Positions 56,501-64,000 of a DNA stretch of 64,000 nucleotides are shown here, piece after piece (position 1 is the first letter of the stretch; each line of letters starts with the position of its first letter). The stretch is from Bostrychus sinensis (lineage: Eukaryota > Chordata > Actinopteri > Gobiiformes > Eleotridae). The position numbers and the translations under genes are program-made. The stretch spans positions 8,472,788 to 8,536,787 of the forward strand of contig CM036251.1 in assembly GCA_020698575.1 (NCBI GenBank), in the 5' to 3' direction. The notes under the pieces were generated by a model. It was not told where the DNA came from and ran no database searches. It saw only the letters and a list, made by a program, of their open reading frames with translations.

Positions 56501-58946
56501 AGAAAAATGGCAGGACTTTGACGTGTGATACTTTCAAAAACTTATTTAGCAAGTTTAAGTTTTGATTATTTATAAGCTAAAAAACAAAATATTGCATTGA
56601 TATAATACACCTGTAAAGATTTCCCAGGAATAAATGACGCTAAAACCAGGCAGGAGGAGTGGCTATGGTGACACTGCTTGTTCACTCTGAAAACTGTTCC
56701 TCAGCCGTTTATTTGGCCCAAGGCAGGACACTTGCCTTGGATTAGAAGGAAGTGGCTTTGGAGGAAATCACTTTCAAGGCAAGGCAAGGTACCAGGGCTT
56801 TGAGAAACACCCCATGCCTTGATAGGCTAGCCTTGTTAGCCTAGCCTGGCATGGCTACCTTTGTCTTGGTCTAATCTGGCAGACAGGCAGACAATGGACA
56901 GGAGGAGGATGCCAACACACAAAGAGGAAGGATAAGACAGAGAAATGTTGACAAGTGGAAAAAGAACAGATGTAAGAGGTTAAGAAATTCTGGCCAAAGC
57001 TACATGAATTCACATGGCATTCAGGTCCCAGGAAGGAGGATGAGGGCGAAGAACTGCACTTTCTGTCGCAACAAATGCAATGAAAAATTCCTTGAGGAAG
57101 TGAGGGAAAAAATATTTGAATATTATTGGGAGATGGGAAATGCAGCGAGACCGAAAGACTTCATTGTCAATCATGTTGTCAAAAGAGAGAAAAGAAACGG
57201 AAAAAAAAATTCAAGAAGAAATCATACATTTGAGTAATGTTTAACCTCAGACGGAAGACAGTGTAGGGTATGCAAGGCTTGTTTTTTCTGAAGACCCTTG
57301 ATGTGTCAGAGAAATTTGCAAGGTCGGCTGACAGCCATACCTCAACCTTCCAAAAACTGACGCTGGCACAACAGGCAACCAGAGGCACCCAAACCACATA
57401 CCCCAGCTCAATGTATGAAAGTCCTCCAGGGATCAGTGCCTTAAACTAAAAAGACCTACTCACCCTGTGCACCAACGGGACTAGGGCTGCACGATATGGA
57501 GAAAATATGCGATATTCAATAACTATGTTGAAAATTGCGATAATGATATTATTGCGATATTTGAAAACAGAGCCTACTTTTTGAACATAGTAAGTTAAAT
57601 TCACTACATTTCACAAAAATGTAAGTTCCTGTATTCACAAGTCAAAACAGCCACAAAATCAAAACTTAACACAGACTAAACCAGGAATAAAACAAGGCTA
57701 AGCTGTGACTAAATTCATTAAATTACCACTAAAACTGGACTTTTTAAACATTTTTATTTAGTCACAACACATGTTCTTTTAAGGCTCTGGTGGAAAATTA
57801 TTAGATAGATAGATAAGTTTATTGTCACATGCACAAAAAGTACAGCGAAATTCTGTTTGAAGCAAGCCTCTGGGCCGCAGCTACTGTGAGCACGATTCTT
57901 CAGTGTAAATCTCTGTCAGATAGAAGACCACAGTGTTATTGTCATATATTTAGATTCTTGTGATACGGATACTGCGTTTGCTGATTTTGCGATATATTGT
58001 GCAGCCCTAAATGGGAGTATTCCTTACTATTATGCAGAGTTCTCTAACACTCTAACACAGTGGGCAGTGAGTGAACAGAGAGCTGAAGTGAACTGAAAAG
58101 TACAATGTGTAAAAAGCAAGAGAACTGAAATTAAACTGTTTGAAATGAAATGTTAAACAGTTTTAAATGAAATACATGAATGTGAACTCATGAATGAGAA
58201 TTGAAATTTAACTGTTTGAAATTGCATAGGAAGGCAATGTCCAGGCTAAATTGGAATGGAACTAAATTGAAAAGTGAAAAGAGTAACAAAGCAGAATGTG
58301 TCTATTGTATACAGTATTTTAAATAATATGAAAAATGAATTACTTATGAAGTTAGAGTGTTTTTAACCAATAATTTCTGCATTGATCAGCAGATACGCCC
58401 TATTTGTCTTTAGAAGAATTGGAAATGTTTGGTGCCAAAAAGGCGTATCTGATGTTTTTGCCATATTTTTAAGATTTTACAAGGTTTTAGAATATGTTCA
58501 TTGTGTTAATATGCCATAATATTTTTACTTAAGTACTAACTCATATAAGAATGTATGTGGTTGCAATGTTGTGGTTGAAGGTTAATAAATACAGTTGATT
58601 GAAGTGTGGTCAAAATTTTGTTTTGGCTCTCCTGTAAAGTTTGTCAAATGCCACTTACGCCCCTCTGGTTCCAAGCCCTCGATAAGCTAAATGTGTGTAG
58701 TGTAATATTAAATGTCCAGTATGGCCCACACAATGACAAAATTAAGAAGAAATAAAGCAGTATGTTCAGTGTTTTAAATAGAAATCAGTGGTCACATGTA
58801 GGCCTATGGTAGCGTGTGTTTGATTTACTCCTGTTTACTTCTCCAAACTGAAAGTGTGCAGTAATCCTCCTAAACTGCACTAAGCAGCAGAACAAAGATA
58901 ATTAATTGCAAGTATTGACCAAAACTTTTGTCCTTACCTTGCTCAT
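50514..58946 (-). CDS. Uncharacterised 190-residue protein, five exons
   Basis: I do not recognise this protein. Coding exons, in order of transcription, are 58938-58946 (MSK), 55465-55572, 54831-54923, 53351-53587 and 50514-50639. Every border is GT-AG and every junction is phase 0. The sum is exactly 570 coding bases plus stop. The start ATG AGC AAG is chosen because it lies just before a good donor (gtaagg); the next exon opens with an in-frame ATG that could also serve. Residues 1-70 are Ser/Thr/Pro-rich (MQSCFWSETRTKPTEDSPP). Residues about 87-97 form a basic cluster (VKRRNRRQRAKK) that could be a nuclear signal, followed by the acidic EDDGDEELDPD. The C-terminal third is likely helical (IHGLSVQRYREVYHSVL; YMAQVLELKQMLWAALYR) and ends YTETYDLT. 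No signal peptide or membrane span is seen. It is convergent with twf1, where human has IRAK4; it has no death or kinase domain, so it is not IRAK4. Confidence 0.75.
50661..50766. repeat. 26-bp minisatellite next to a splice acceptor
   Basis: Four tandem copies of about 26 bases containing caaagtacacaggagtaaca. It begins about 21 bases upstream (in the transcribed sense) of the last exon of the minus-strand gene, so it occupies its branch-point and pyrimidine region. Confidence 0.85.
50940..51870 (+). repeat. Minisatellite block 6
   Basis: Array of ggactaaaccaggacaaaaa units, with tandem stretches duplicated at larger scale (for example acataaacggggattaaa-like words near 51050 and 51245). 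It lies in an intron of the 190-residue gene. The minus-strand open frame across it (FLSWFSPSLVLFLSW and similar) is a translation of the repeat. Confidence 0.85.
52120..53086 (+). pseudogene. Broken Tc1-like transposase
   Basis: Two pieces in different registers: 52134-52320 (RQFCGRKCLVDARGQRR, RLVRADRKATVTQI), then, after stops, 52356-52991. The second piece carries WSDESRFLLR, VMVWGIFSW, GYFQQDNAPCHK and SPDLNPIEHLWD, so the DDE positions remain. The frame is lost near 52975, and KGSP continues in another register to a stop at about 53050. The right end, caaggtgtacctaataaagtg followed by gccagtgagtgta, fits a terminal repeat of this Tc1 group; the left end is lost. Intronic in the 190-residue gene. 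Confidence 0.85.
53817..54600. repeat. GGGGCCC-type repeat scraps
   Basis: Words such as tggggcccggggcaag, catggggccccttaaaat and aggggcccccattcagctct recur at about 53835, 53865, 54335 and 54515. They also occur at 52080 and 55265-55435 (aggaccggccctg). They look like parts of a dispersed hAT-like family, but I cannot pair the ends. A poly-T run is at 54365-54385. Confidence 0.45.
56113..57470 (+). pseudogene. Degenerate zinc-binding transposon protein
   Basis: The plus-strand coding remnants are an acidic segment (EAEEILINIIKQTDESCEEV) before the inserted MITE. After it come VDKWKKNRCKRLRNSGQSYM, CTFCRNKCNEKFLEEVREKI, FEYYWEMGNAARPKDFIVNH, and in shifted frames RRQCRVCKACFLKTLDVSEK. The CxxCxxxC and CxxC arrangements suggest zinc binding. 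I associate the KWKxNxxKxxRNSGQxY and CFLxTLDxSEK pattern with a transposon-encoded protein family common in insects and fish. No DDE catalytic part is found, so the remaining protein was deleted. Confidence 0.6.
56292..56812. mobile_element. MITE with 3-bp CAT duplication
   Basis: The ends GGGTGTTTCTCAAAACCCAG and CAGGGCTTTGAGAAACACCC are inverted repeats. CAT occurs immediately outside both ends. A 3-bp duplication would fit a PIF/Harbinger-type element. It interrupts the zinc-binding remnant. Confidence 0.75.
57482..58009 (+). mobile_element. Family A hAT-like MITE, copy 7, with an insert
   Basis: The ends are TAGGGCTGCACGATATGG and ATATTGTGCAGCCCTA. The flanking octamers aacgggac and aatgggag match at 6 of 8. 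An extra segment of about 95 bases (57800-57894, gatagataagtttattgtca and onwards) interrupts the usual ggtggaaaatgattcttcag sequence; it resembles a retroelement tail. Confidence 0.85.
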
Positions 58947-58949
58947 TCA

Positions 58950-59500
58950 AAGTTTTCTCCTCTTGCTTGAGTGAGTTTAACTGTTTGGATTTTTAACTAC
59001 TATAAAAAAAATTAAACATAAACAATTACTGTGTATAAACATTCTTCTGAGAGCGCCGTGGAAACAACAAATACGGGATTTTTTTTTTCTTTATTAAGGA
59101 AAATAAATCCATGTAGAGTAATTATGTGTGTCCTGACGTTCGTAAAGACGTTAACTGGCTAACGGTAGCTAAACAAAAACTCCACATATTGCTTTACCTC
59201 TGTGGTAATTTTAGTTCATTTATGCTACGTTTTTATAAAATAATCATGACATGAAAGTAATTTTGATAGGGAAATGTGCAGGGAACGCTCAGGTCACACT
59301 CGGGCGACGTTCTTTCAGTGATCTTAGTGTTTTTGTAGCTAACTTTGTCCGTCTTGTGATTTTCTGATTAACGTTAGCTTAGCCCACAATCTTATTTTGA
59401 AAAACGGAAACAAGGTACCGGATGTGAAGATTTGTGAACGTAAATATCCCAGCCTTAAATTAGAGCCAATCACAAGCAAAAAATCCAACAAATATGACCA
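58950..59500 (-). promoter_or_regulatory. Likely 5' end of the 190-residue gene
   Basis: Upstream of the ATG at 58946 (minus strand) the sequence becomes moderately CpG-containing near 59280-59420 (cactcgggcgacgttctttc). No TATA box is obvious. The transcription start cannot be fixed. Confidence 0.35.
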
Positions 59501-59795
59501 AAAACGCCAGAAAGCGACTCAGGGCCATAGCAATGCCTAGCTTAAACCTCGGGCGATAGCACTATTTCATACGGCCACAATAAAATATTTGTAAAAGAAA
59601 CTATCCAACCAATATATCGTTATAAATGTATGAAAATATACTTTTATTTTATACAAATTGCAGAGATATTAAATGAGCGATTTTATGACTTGCTGAAGAT
59701 AAAAAAAAGTGATAGAATTTTAGCCGAAAGTGTCCGACTCAGGCTACAGTTGCAGTGCAGTGGATAGTTAAGGTAAGGTAGGCTTTATTGTTAAA
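59500..59795. other. Non-coding stretch
   Basis: Nothing recognised apart from ordinary AT-rich sequence. Confidence 0.4.
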
Positions 59796-60085
59796 AATCA
59801 TCTGCATTTGACCCATCCTTCAGTGCTGCTGGGGCGACCTGTCAGGAGCAGTGGGCTCCCACGGTGCAGTGTCCTGGGACCCTTCTCCAGATCTTGAGCC
59901 AGGATCCTGGTCAGGATTACCCAGGCTGGAGGATTAGCCTATAGTGCATGTTTTTTTGGTTGATGGGGGAACCCAGAGGAAACTCACCCAGACACAGGGA
60001 GACATGCAAACTCCACACAGAAAGGCCCTACTCGGTCTGGGAATCGAACCTGGACCCAACCTTCTTGCTGTGAGGCAAGTGCTCA
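59796..60085 (-). repeat. tRNA-derived SINE, inverted
   Basis: On the minus strand this reads a B-box-like GGTTCGATTCCCAGACC followed by tctgtgtggagtttgcatgt, the same class as the SINE at 45755. A second partial copy on the plus strand is at about 60236-60320 (ccaggttcgattcccagacc). A poly-A run of about 15 lies at 60109. Confidence 0.7.
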
Positions 60086-60329
60086 ACAAGAACAATCATA
60101 AACATACAAAAAAAAAAAAAAAAGAACAAAGACAAACAAAAAAAAGAGAGAAAAATTAACATTAATCTCCAAAAAGCTTTTAATAATGAATTGTCCTCTG
60201 ATCAAACAGAATTTTAATTTTAGAATACACAAAGCAAGAAGGTCCCAGGTTCGATTCCCAGACCAAAGCGGGGCGTTTCTGTGAGGAGTCTGCCTGTTCT
60301 CCCTGTGTCTGTGCAGGTGCCCTTGGGCT

Positions 60330-60690
60330 GCACTACATATAACAACAACCCTAACCCCCATGGGCCCAGGACTCCCCTGTGAAAGTTAATCTCAGTGGGA
60401 CTTTCCTGGTTAAATAAAAGTCAAATAAAAATACTTTTCAATAACAGAAGCCAAAAGGCTGAGCTCATTTTATTTTCCTGTGTACTAAAAATAAAAGAAA
60501 TATGTTATAAAATGATTAAGAATACTTACCCCAGTGCTGAATTTCTAAGTTTGAGATTTGGTTTTGTCTCTTTTGTGATGAAAGTATTAAAAGTCCAAAG
60601 CATATATTTTTTATAAATATACATCTTTTATACTTTTTGGCTTTCGCTTTATCTACATTTATAAATTGATCAGAATTTACTCCATACTAA
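60330..60690. other. Non-coding stretch
   Basis: No gene is seen; AT-rich. Confidence 0.4.
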
Positions 60691-61265
60691 AAGTAAAAAA
60701 AAAACAAAAACATAAATTGGCTATAAATATTTTGATTCTTTAGTTCCACAAACACAAATGTAAAGTAACCAAAGTCCAGGCTATTTTTCACTCTTTTTAT
60801 AGAAACCTAAATCAATATTACACATCTTTGCTGTTAAGGAAAAAGACAATTGCTTTAAAATTTGTTGACATTTCATTATGAATGTTGTCATGAATATTTC
60901 TATGGATATATTTAGGCTATTGCAAGATTGCCTCATTTGTAAGAAAAGATACACAGTGTTGTTTTTGGCAAGGTGGGTAGTAGCAGAAGTAAAAGTGGAA
61001 GTAGTAGTAGGAGCAGTAATAGTAGCACTAGTGGCAGAAAGTACTTTATACGTTAACTTTACTTTTGTTGCGCAGACCAGTCTTTAAAAGTTTGATCATA
61101 AAGTTTTTTTCACATGATTATGATCTCGTCCAAATCCAAGTTTGAGTCTGCAAAAGAAAAGCTGAGTCCGAGTTATCTTTTTTTAAAACTTTTACTCATG
61201 TTACTAATTGTTGAGTACTTTTATTTCCAGTACAGTGCAGATTTATTTGTCTTCCACCACTGGTC
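60690..61265. mobile_element. MITE of the ccaccactg family with AGT tract
   Basis: The left part has aagtaaccaaagtccagg-like words. The middle, at 60975-61035, has a degenerate AGT tract (gtagtagcagaagtaaaagt). The right end is gtcttccaccactggtcctc at about 61249-61268. This is the same architecture as 38680-39150. Confidence 0.55.
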
Positions 61266-61489
61266 CTCTAGTCATTTTTCAGTACAACAAACATTAAGTA
61301 CCATAATAAAAAGAAACAGAGACGTAAAATAATACAAAATAAAGTTAAATAACAGTCAATAGAAATAACAAAATACATTACATACATACATTGAATTTTT
61401 AGATGCTTCACAGTGGCCAAAGTAATTCATTGTTGTGGCAAAGTTGGGCTTGTTTTGAGTTAATCTTGCCTCTTGTAACGACTGTGTCC

Positions 61490-61549
61490 TCACTGAACCT
61501 GGGACTGCACTGAGATGCTTTTGACGACTCCTTTCAGCTCGGCCACGGC
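61490..61549 (-). CDS. Possible last coding exon of an unidentified gene
   Basis: On the minus strand a good acceptor (ggtctctccacag-like, ending at 61550) is followed by AVAELKGVVKSISVQSQVQ and a stop at 61490-61492. That is 19 codons of plausible helical sequence. The upstream exons would lie to the right of the window, since nothing in 61.6-64 kb fits. The short length makes chance possible, and I do not recognise the product. Confidence 0.3.
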   Translation of the reverse strand, partial: AVAELKGVVKSISVQSQVQ

Positions 61550-61639
61550 CTGTGGAGAGACACACACCACGAAAAAGTTTGGTCAACGCTGGTTCACAAT
61601 CGTTTTTGCCTGCAGTGTGTGCTGTAACACGAGAAGCCA

Positions 61640-62100
61640 TTACTCAGATGTGTTGATGATTCTTCAAAAAGGTCTCATATAAAACATCTGTGTTTACCAG
61701 TGCATAGATGTTTTTACTTACTCCATAGTAAATACTAATTCTCCAGCGTTTTTTTCTTTTAAACTCAAATTCAAAATAGAAATAAATAATAATCTGCCTG
61801 TCTTTAAAATAAAAAAAAATTAAAAAAAATTATAATATAAACCCCTAATACATTTACTTATTTCCTATATACTTTCTATTCAAAATAAACTAAAATTAAA
61901 ATTAATAAAAATTATATAAAGATTTAAACCCATGATAAATCAAATGAAATAATTTGAATAAAAAAAAGTAACAATTAATATTATTAATTATTAATATTAC
62001 ATTAAGACAGTAAATCATTTCTGATTTCTGAATTTCTCTTTAAAAAAAAAGACAAAAAAAAAAAGACATAAGACACCACACTATAACAACAACACACATA
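61640..62100. other. A/T-rich non-coding stretch
   Basis: From about 61800 to 62075 the sequence is almost entirely A/T with A runs. I see nothing coding. Confidence 0.5.
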
Positions 62101-62103
62101 GAG

Positions 62104-62990
62104 TGAAGCCCGAAATTATTCATACCTCTGGCAAATTCTGTCTTAAAGTTACTTTCATTCAACCAACATGACACTTTTTGTTCAAATGTAAAAAAAAGCT
62201 GAGAAATATTTTTTTCTACAATGATACCTCTTGTGCATCATCTTATTATCTTCTGGGAGAAGCCTGTGTCATTTCCGCTCAAAAAAAAAACTTGCTGGTT
62301 GAATGAAAGTGTGTTACTGATGGTAGCCTTTGTTACTTTGGTCCCAGCTCTCTGCAGGTCATTCACTAGGTCCCCGTGTGGTTCTGGGATTTTTGCTCAC
62401 CGTTCTTGTGATCATTTTGACCACGGGGTGAGATCTTGCGGGGAGCCCCAGATGGAGGGAGATTATCAGTGGTCTTGTATGTCTTCCATTTCCTAATAAT
62501 TGCTCCCACAGTTGATTTCTTCACACCAAGCTGCTTATCTATTGCAGATTCAGTCTTCCCAGTCCGGTGCAGGTCTACAATTTTGTTTCTGGTGTCCTTT
62601 GACAGCTCTTTGGTCTTGGCCATAGTGGAGTTTGGAGTGGGACTGTTTGAGGTTGTGGACAGGTGTCTTTTATATAGATAACCAGTTCAAACAGGTGCCA
62701 TTAATACAGGTAATGAGTGGAGGACAGAGGAGCCTCTTACAGAAGAAGTTACAGCTCTGTGAGAGACAGAAATCTTGCTTGTTTGTAGGTGACCGAATAC
62801 TTATTTTCCACCATAATTTGCAAATAAATTCTTTAAAAATCAGACAATGTGATTTTCCTGAATTTTTTTCCCTCATTTTGTCTCTCATAGTTGAGGTAAA
62901 CCTATGATGAAAGTTACAGGCCTCTCTCATCTTTTTAAGTGGGAGAACTTGCACAATTGGTGGCTGACTAAATACTTTTTTGCCCCACTG
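62104..62990 (-). mobile_element. Internally deleted Tc1-like element
   Basis: The right end (the 5' end on the minus strand) reads CAGTGGGGCAAAAAAGTATT followed by tagtcagccaccaattgtgc, and TA lies outside at 62991-62992. The other end, near 62104 (gtgaagcccgaaattattca), has a different terminal sequence with its own inverted pair of words (tttcattcaaccaa at 62152, ttggttgaatgaaag-like at 62293). Only the N-terminal part of a transposase remains. Confidence 0.75.
62366..62623 (-). pseudogene. N-terminal fragment of a Tc1 transposase
   Basis: MAKTKELSKDTRNKIVDLHR, then GVKKSTVGAIIRKWKTYKTT and SGAPRKISPRG: this is the first helix-turn-helix region of a very common fish Tc1 transposase. Homology stops after about 70 residues, and the DDE domain is missing. 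Confidence 0.88.
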
Positions 62991-63014
62991 TAAATAGTCC
63001 CCAGTCCATTTGTC

Positions 63015-63420
63015 CATCTGAAAACAATTTGGTTTTCACACTTTCCTGTTAATTAGAACGATGGGTTTTACAGAGAGAAAAGCTAGTCCAATTAATTTTT
63101 GTACTGCTTTAGAATTCACTGCTTTGACATTTTTTCCCCATGTAGCTACCTCTGAACACAACTGAAAATTAACATTCAATATTCTACATAGAAGATCCCT
63201 AACTTCAGACCAAAAATGTTTTACCTCTGGGCAGTGCCACAGTTGGTGCATGAGAGTACGGTCATGCCAACATAAATCTGGAACAGTTCATTTTATGTAT
63301 TTTCTGTGCAGTGGCATACGATCTAAATAATATTTTAAGTTGTATCAGTTTATATCTCACACATTCTTTCATTATGTTTCTGTCTAAATCTCTTTCCCCT
63401 TGTTCCAGAATAGCTATACC
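63015..63420 (-). pseudogene. L1-like LINE ORF2 C-terminal scrap
   Basis: The minus strand encodes MHQLWHCPEVKHFWSEVRDL, then LCRILNVNFQ, resembling the Cys/His region at the end of L1-type ORF2. Only a 3' fragment is present. Confidence 0.6.
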
Positions 63421-63589
63421 ACAATCAAAATTAAGTTTTCATTTAGATTTAGATTAGAAGAACTCAAAACCTTCACTTAAGTAAAAGTTACTACTACTTG
63501 AAAAAATACAACTATTAAGTAAAATCATTACTAAAAGTATTGGGTGTTTACCTAAGTAGAAAGTACTACTGCTACAATTACCAGTTCTA

Positions 63590-63595
63590 CCATCG

Positions 63596-63682
<87 letters not shown>

Positions 63683-63707
63683 ATGCTACAATTACCAGTC
63701 CTACCAT

Positions 63708-63739
<32 letters not shown>

Positions 63740-63764
63740 ATGCTACAATTACCAGTCCTACCAT

Positions 63765-63823
<59 letters not shown>

Positions 63824-63848
63824 ATGCTACAATTACCAGTCCTACCAT

Positions 63849-63886
<38 letters not shown>

Positions 63887-63913
63887 ATGCTACAATTACC
63901 AGTTCTACCATCG

Positions 63914-63979
<66 letters not shown>

Positions 63980-64000
63980 ATGCTACAATTACCAGTCCTA
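63590..64000. repeat. ACT microsatellite with spacer units
   Basis: Long runs of ACT separated by a recurring 30-base spacer containing aatgctacaattaccagtcc, at about 63682, 63739, 63823, 63888 and 63979. The array continues beyond the window. The preceding sequence (63480-63575, acttaagtaaaagttactac) is that of the ccaccactg MITE family. The valine-rich frame on the minus strand is a translation of the repeat. Confidence 0.9.

Larger units (their letters stand above)
55876..58681 (+). mobile_element. DNA transposon with 36-bp TIRs and 4-bp TSD, Sola-like
   Basis: The left end CGAGGGCTTGGAGCCAGAGG and the right end, in inverse, CGAGGGCTTGGAACCAGAGG are the start of terminal repeats that match at about 35 of 36 positions. 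They are flanked by ataa on both sides (55872-55875 and 58682-58685). Internal copies of the ggcgta motif in both orientations (about 56060-56140 and 58395-58445) look like transposase-binding repeats. Remnants of a zinc-binding protein lie inside. The element is interrupted by a CAT-flanked MITE (56292-56812) and a family A MITE (57482-58009). A 4-bp duplication with TIRs of this size fits the Sola superfamily, but this is inference. It lies in the first intron of the minus-strand gene. Confidence 0.75.

Noticed and set aside
50514..58946. irak4, expected from the human gene order
   Set aside because: The reconstructed protein has 190 residues without a death domain or kinase motifs.
63552..63851. 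Valine-rich 99-codon frame on the minus strand
   Set aside because: It is a direct translation of the ACT microsatellite.

Overview
The window looks like a piece of a ray-finned (teleost) fish nuclear chromosome. It is AT-rich, its genes are split by GT-AG introns, CpG-rich spots mark likely promoters, and most of the remaining sequence is fish-type repeats: Tc1/mariner elements, hAT-like MITEs with 8-bp target duplications, CR1/L2-like and L1-like LINE pieces, tRNA-derived SINEs, microsatellites and one unusual minisatellite family. The species cannot be fixed from the sequence.

Three genes can be supported. (1) The first coding exon of tmem117 lies on the minus strand at 17503-17782; the rest of the gene must lie to the left of the window. 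(2) A complete nine-exon twinfilin gene, twf1, lies on the plus strand from 28815 to 47091 and encodes 350 residues. (3) A complete five-exon gene on the minus strand, 58946 down to 50514, encodes a 190-residue protein that I do not recognise. tmem117 and twf1 are head to head, as in the human TWF1-TMEM117 region of 12q12; this neighbourhood supports twf1 rather than twf2. twf1 and the unknown gene are convergent. A possible last exon of a fourth gene lies on the minus strand at 61490-61549.

Layout: 1-17.4 kb is the first intron of tmem117 and/or intergenic DNA, filled with hAT-like MITEs (some nested), a large GGACTAAACCA-type minisatellite inside a MITE, SINEs and an L1 scrap. 17.5-28.7 kb is the tmem117/twf1 intergenic or 5' region, with more MITEs, about 1.7 kb of the same minisatellite, an exon-like orphan reading frame at 21.3-21.5 kb and a CpG-rich spot at 25.3-25.7 kb. 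28.8-47.1 kb is twf1. Its introns hold an apparently intact Tc1 transposon (intron 7), a dead CR1/L2-like LINE carrying a SINE (intron 8), and several MITEs. 47.1-50.5 kb holds the twf1 3' UTR and spacer. 50.5-59 kb is the unknown gene, whose introns hold the minisatellite, a broken Tc1 and a 2.8-kb DNA transposon with 36-bp terminal repeats, a 4-bp duplication and remnants of a zinc-binding protein. 59-64 kb is repeats ending in a long ACT microsatellite.

The genes do not form a pathway. TWF1 is an actin-monomer and barbed-end regulator, TMEM117 is a multipass membrane protein, and the third protein is uncharacterised. The most unusual content is in the repeats: one decamer-scale minisatellite in at least six blocks and both orientations, microsatellites seeded inside one MITE family, composite and nested MITEs, and the Sola-like transposon.
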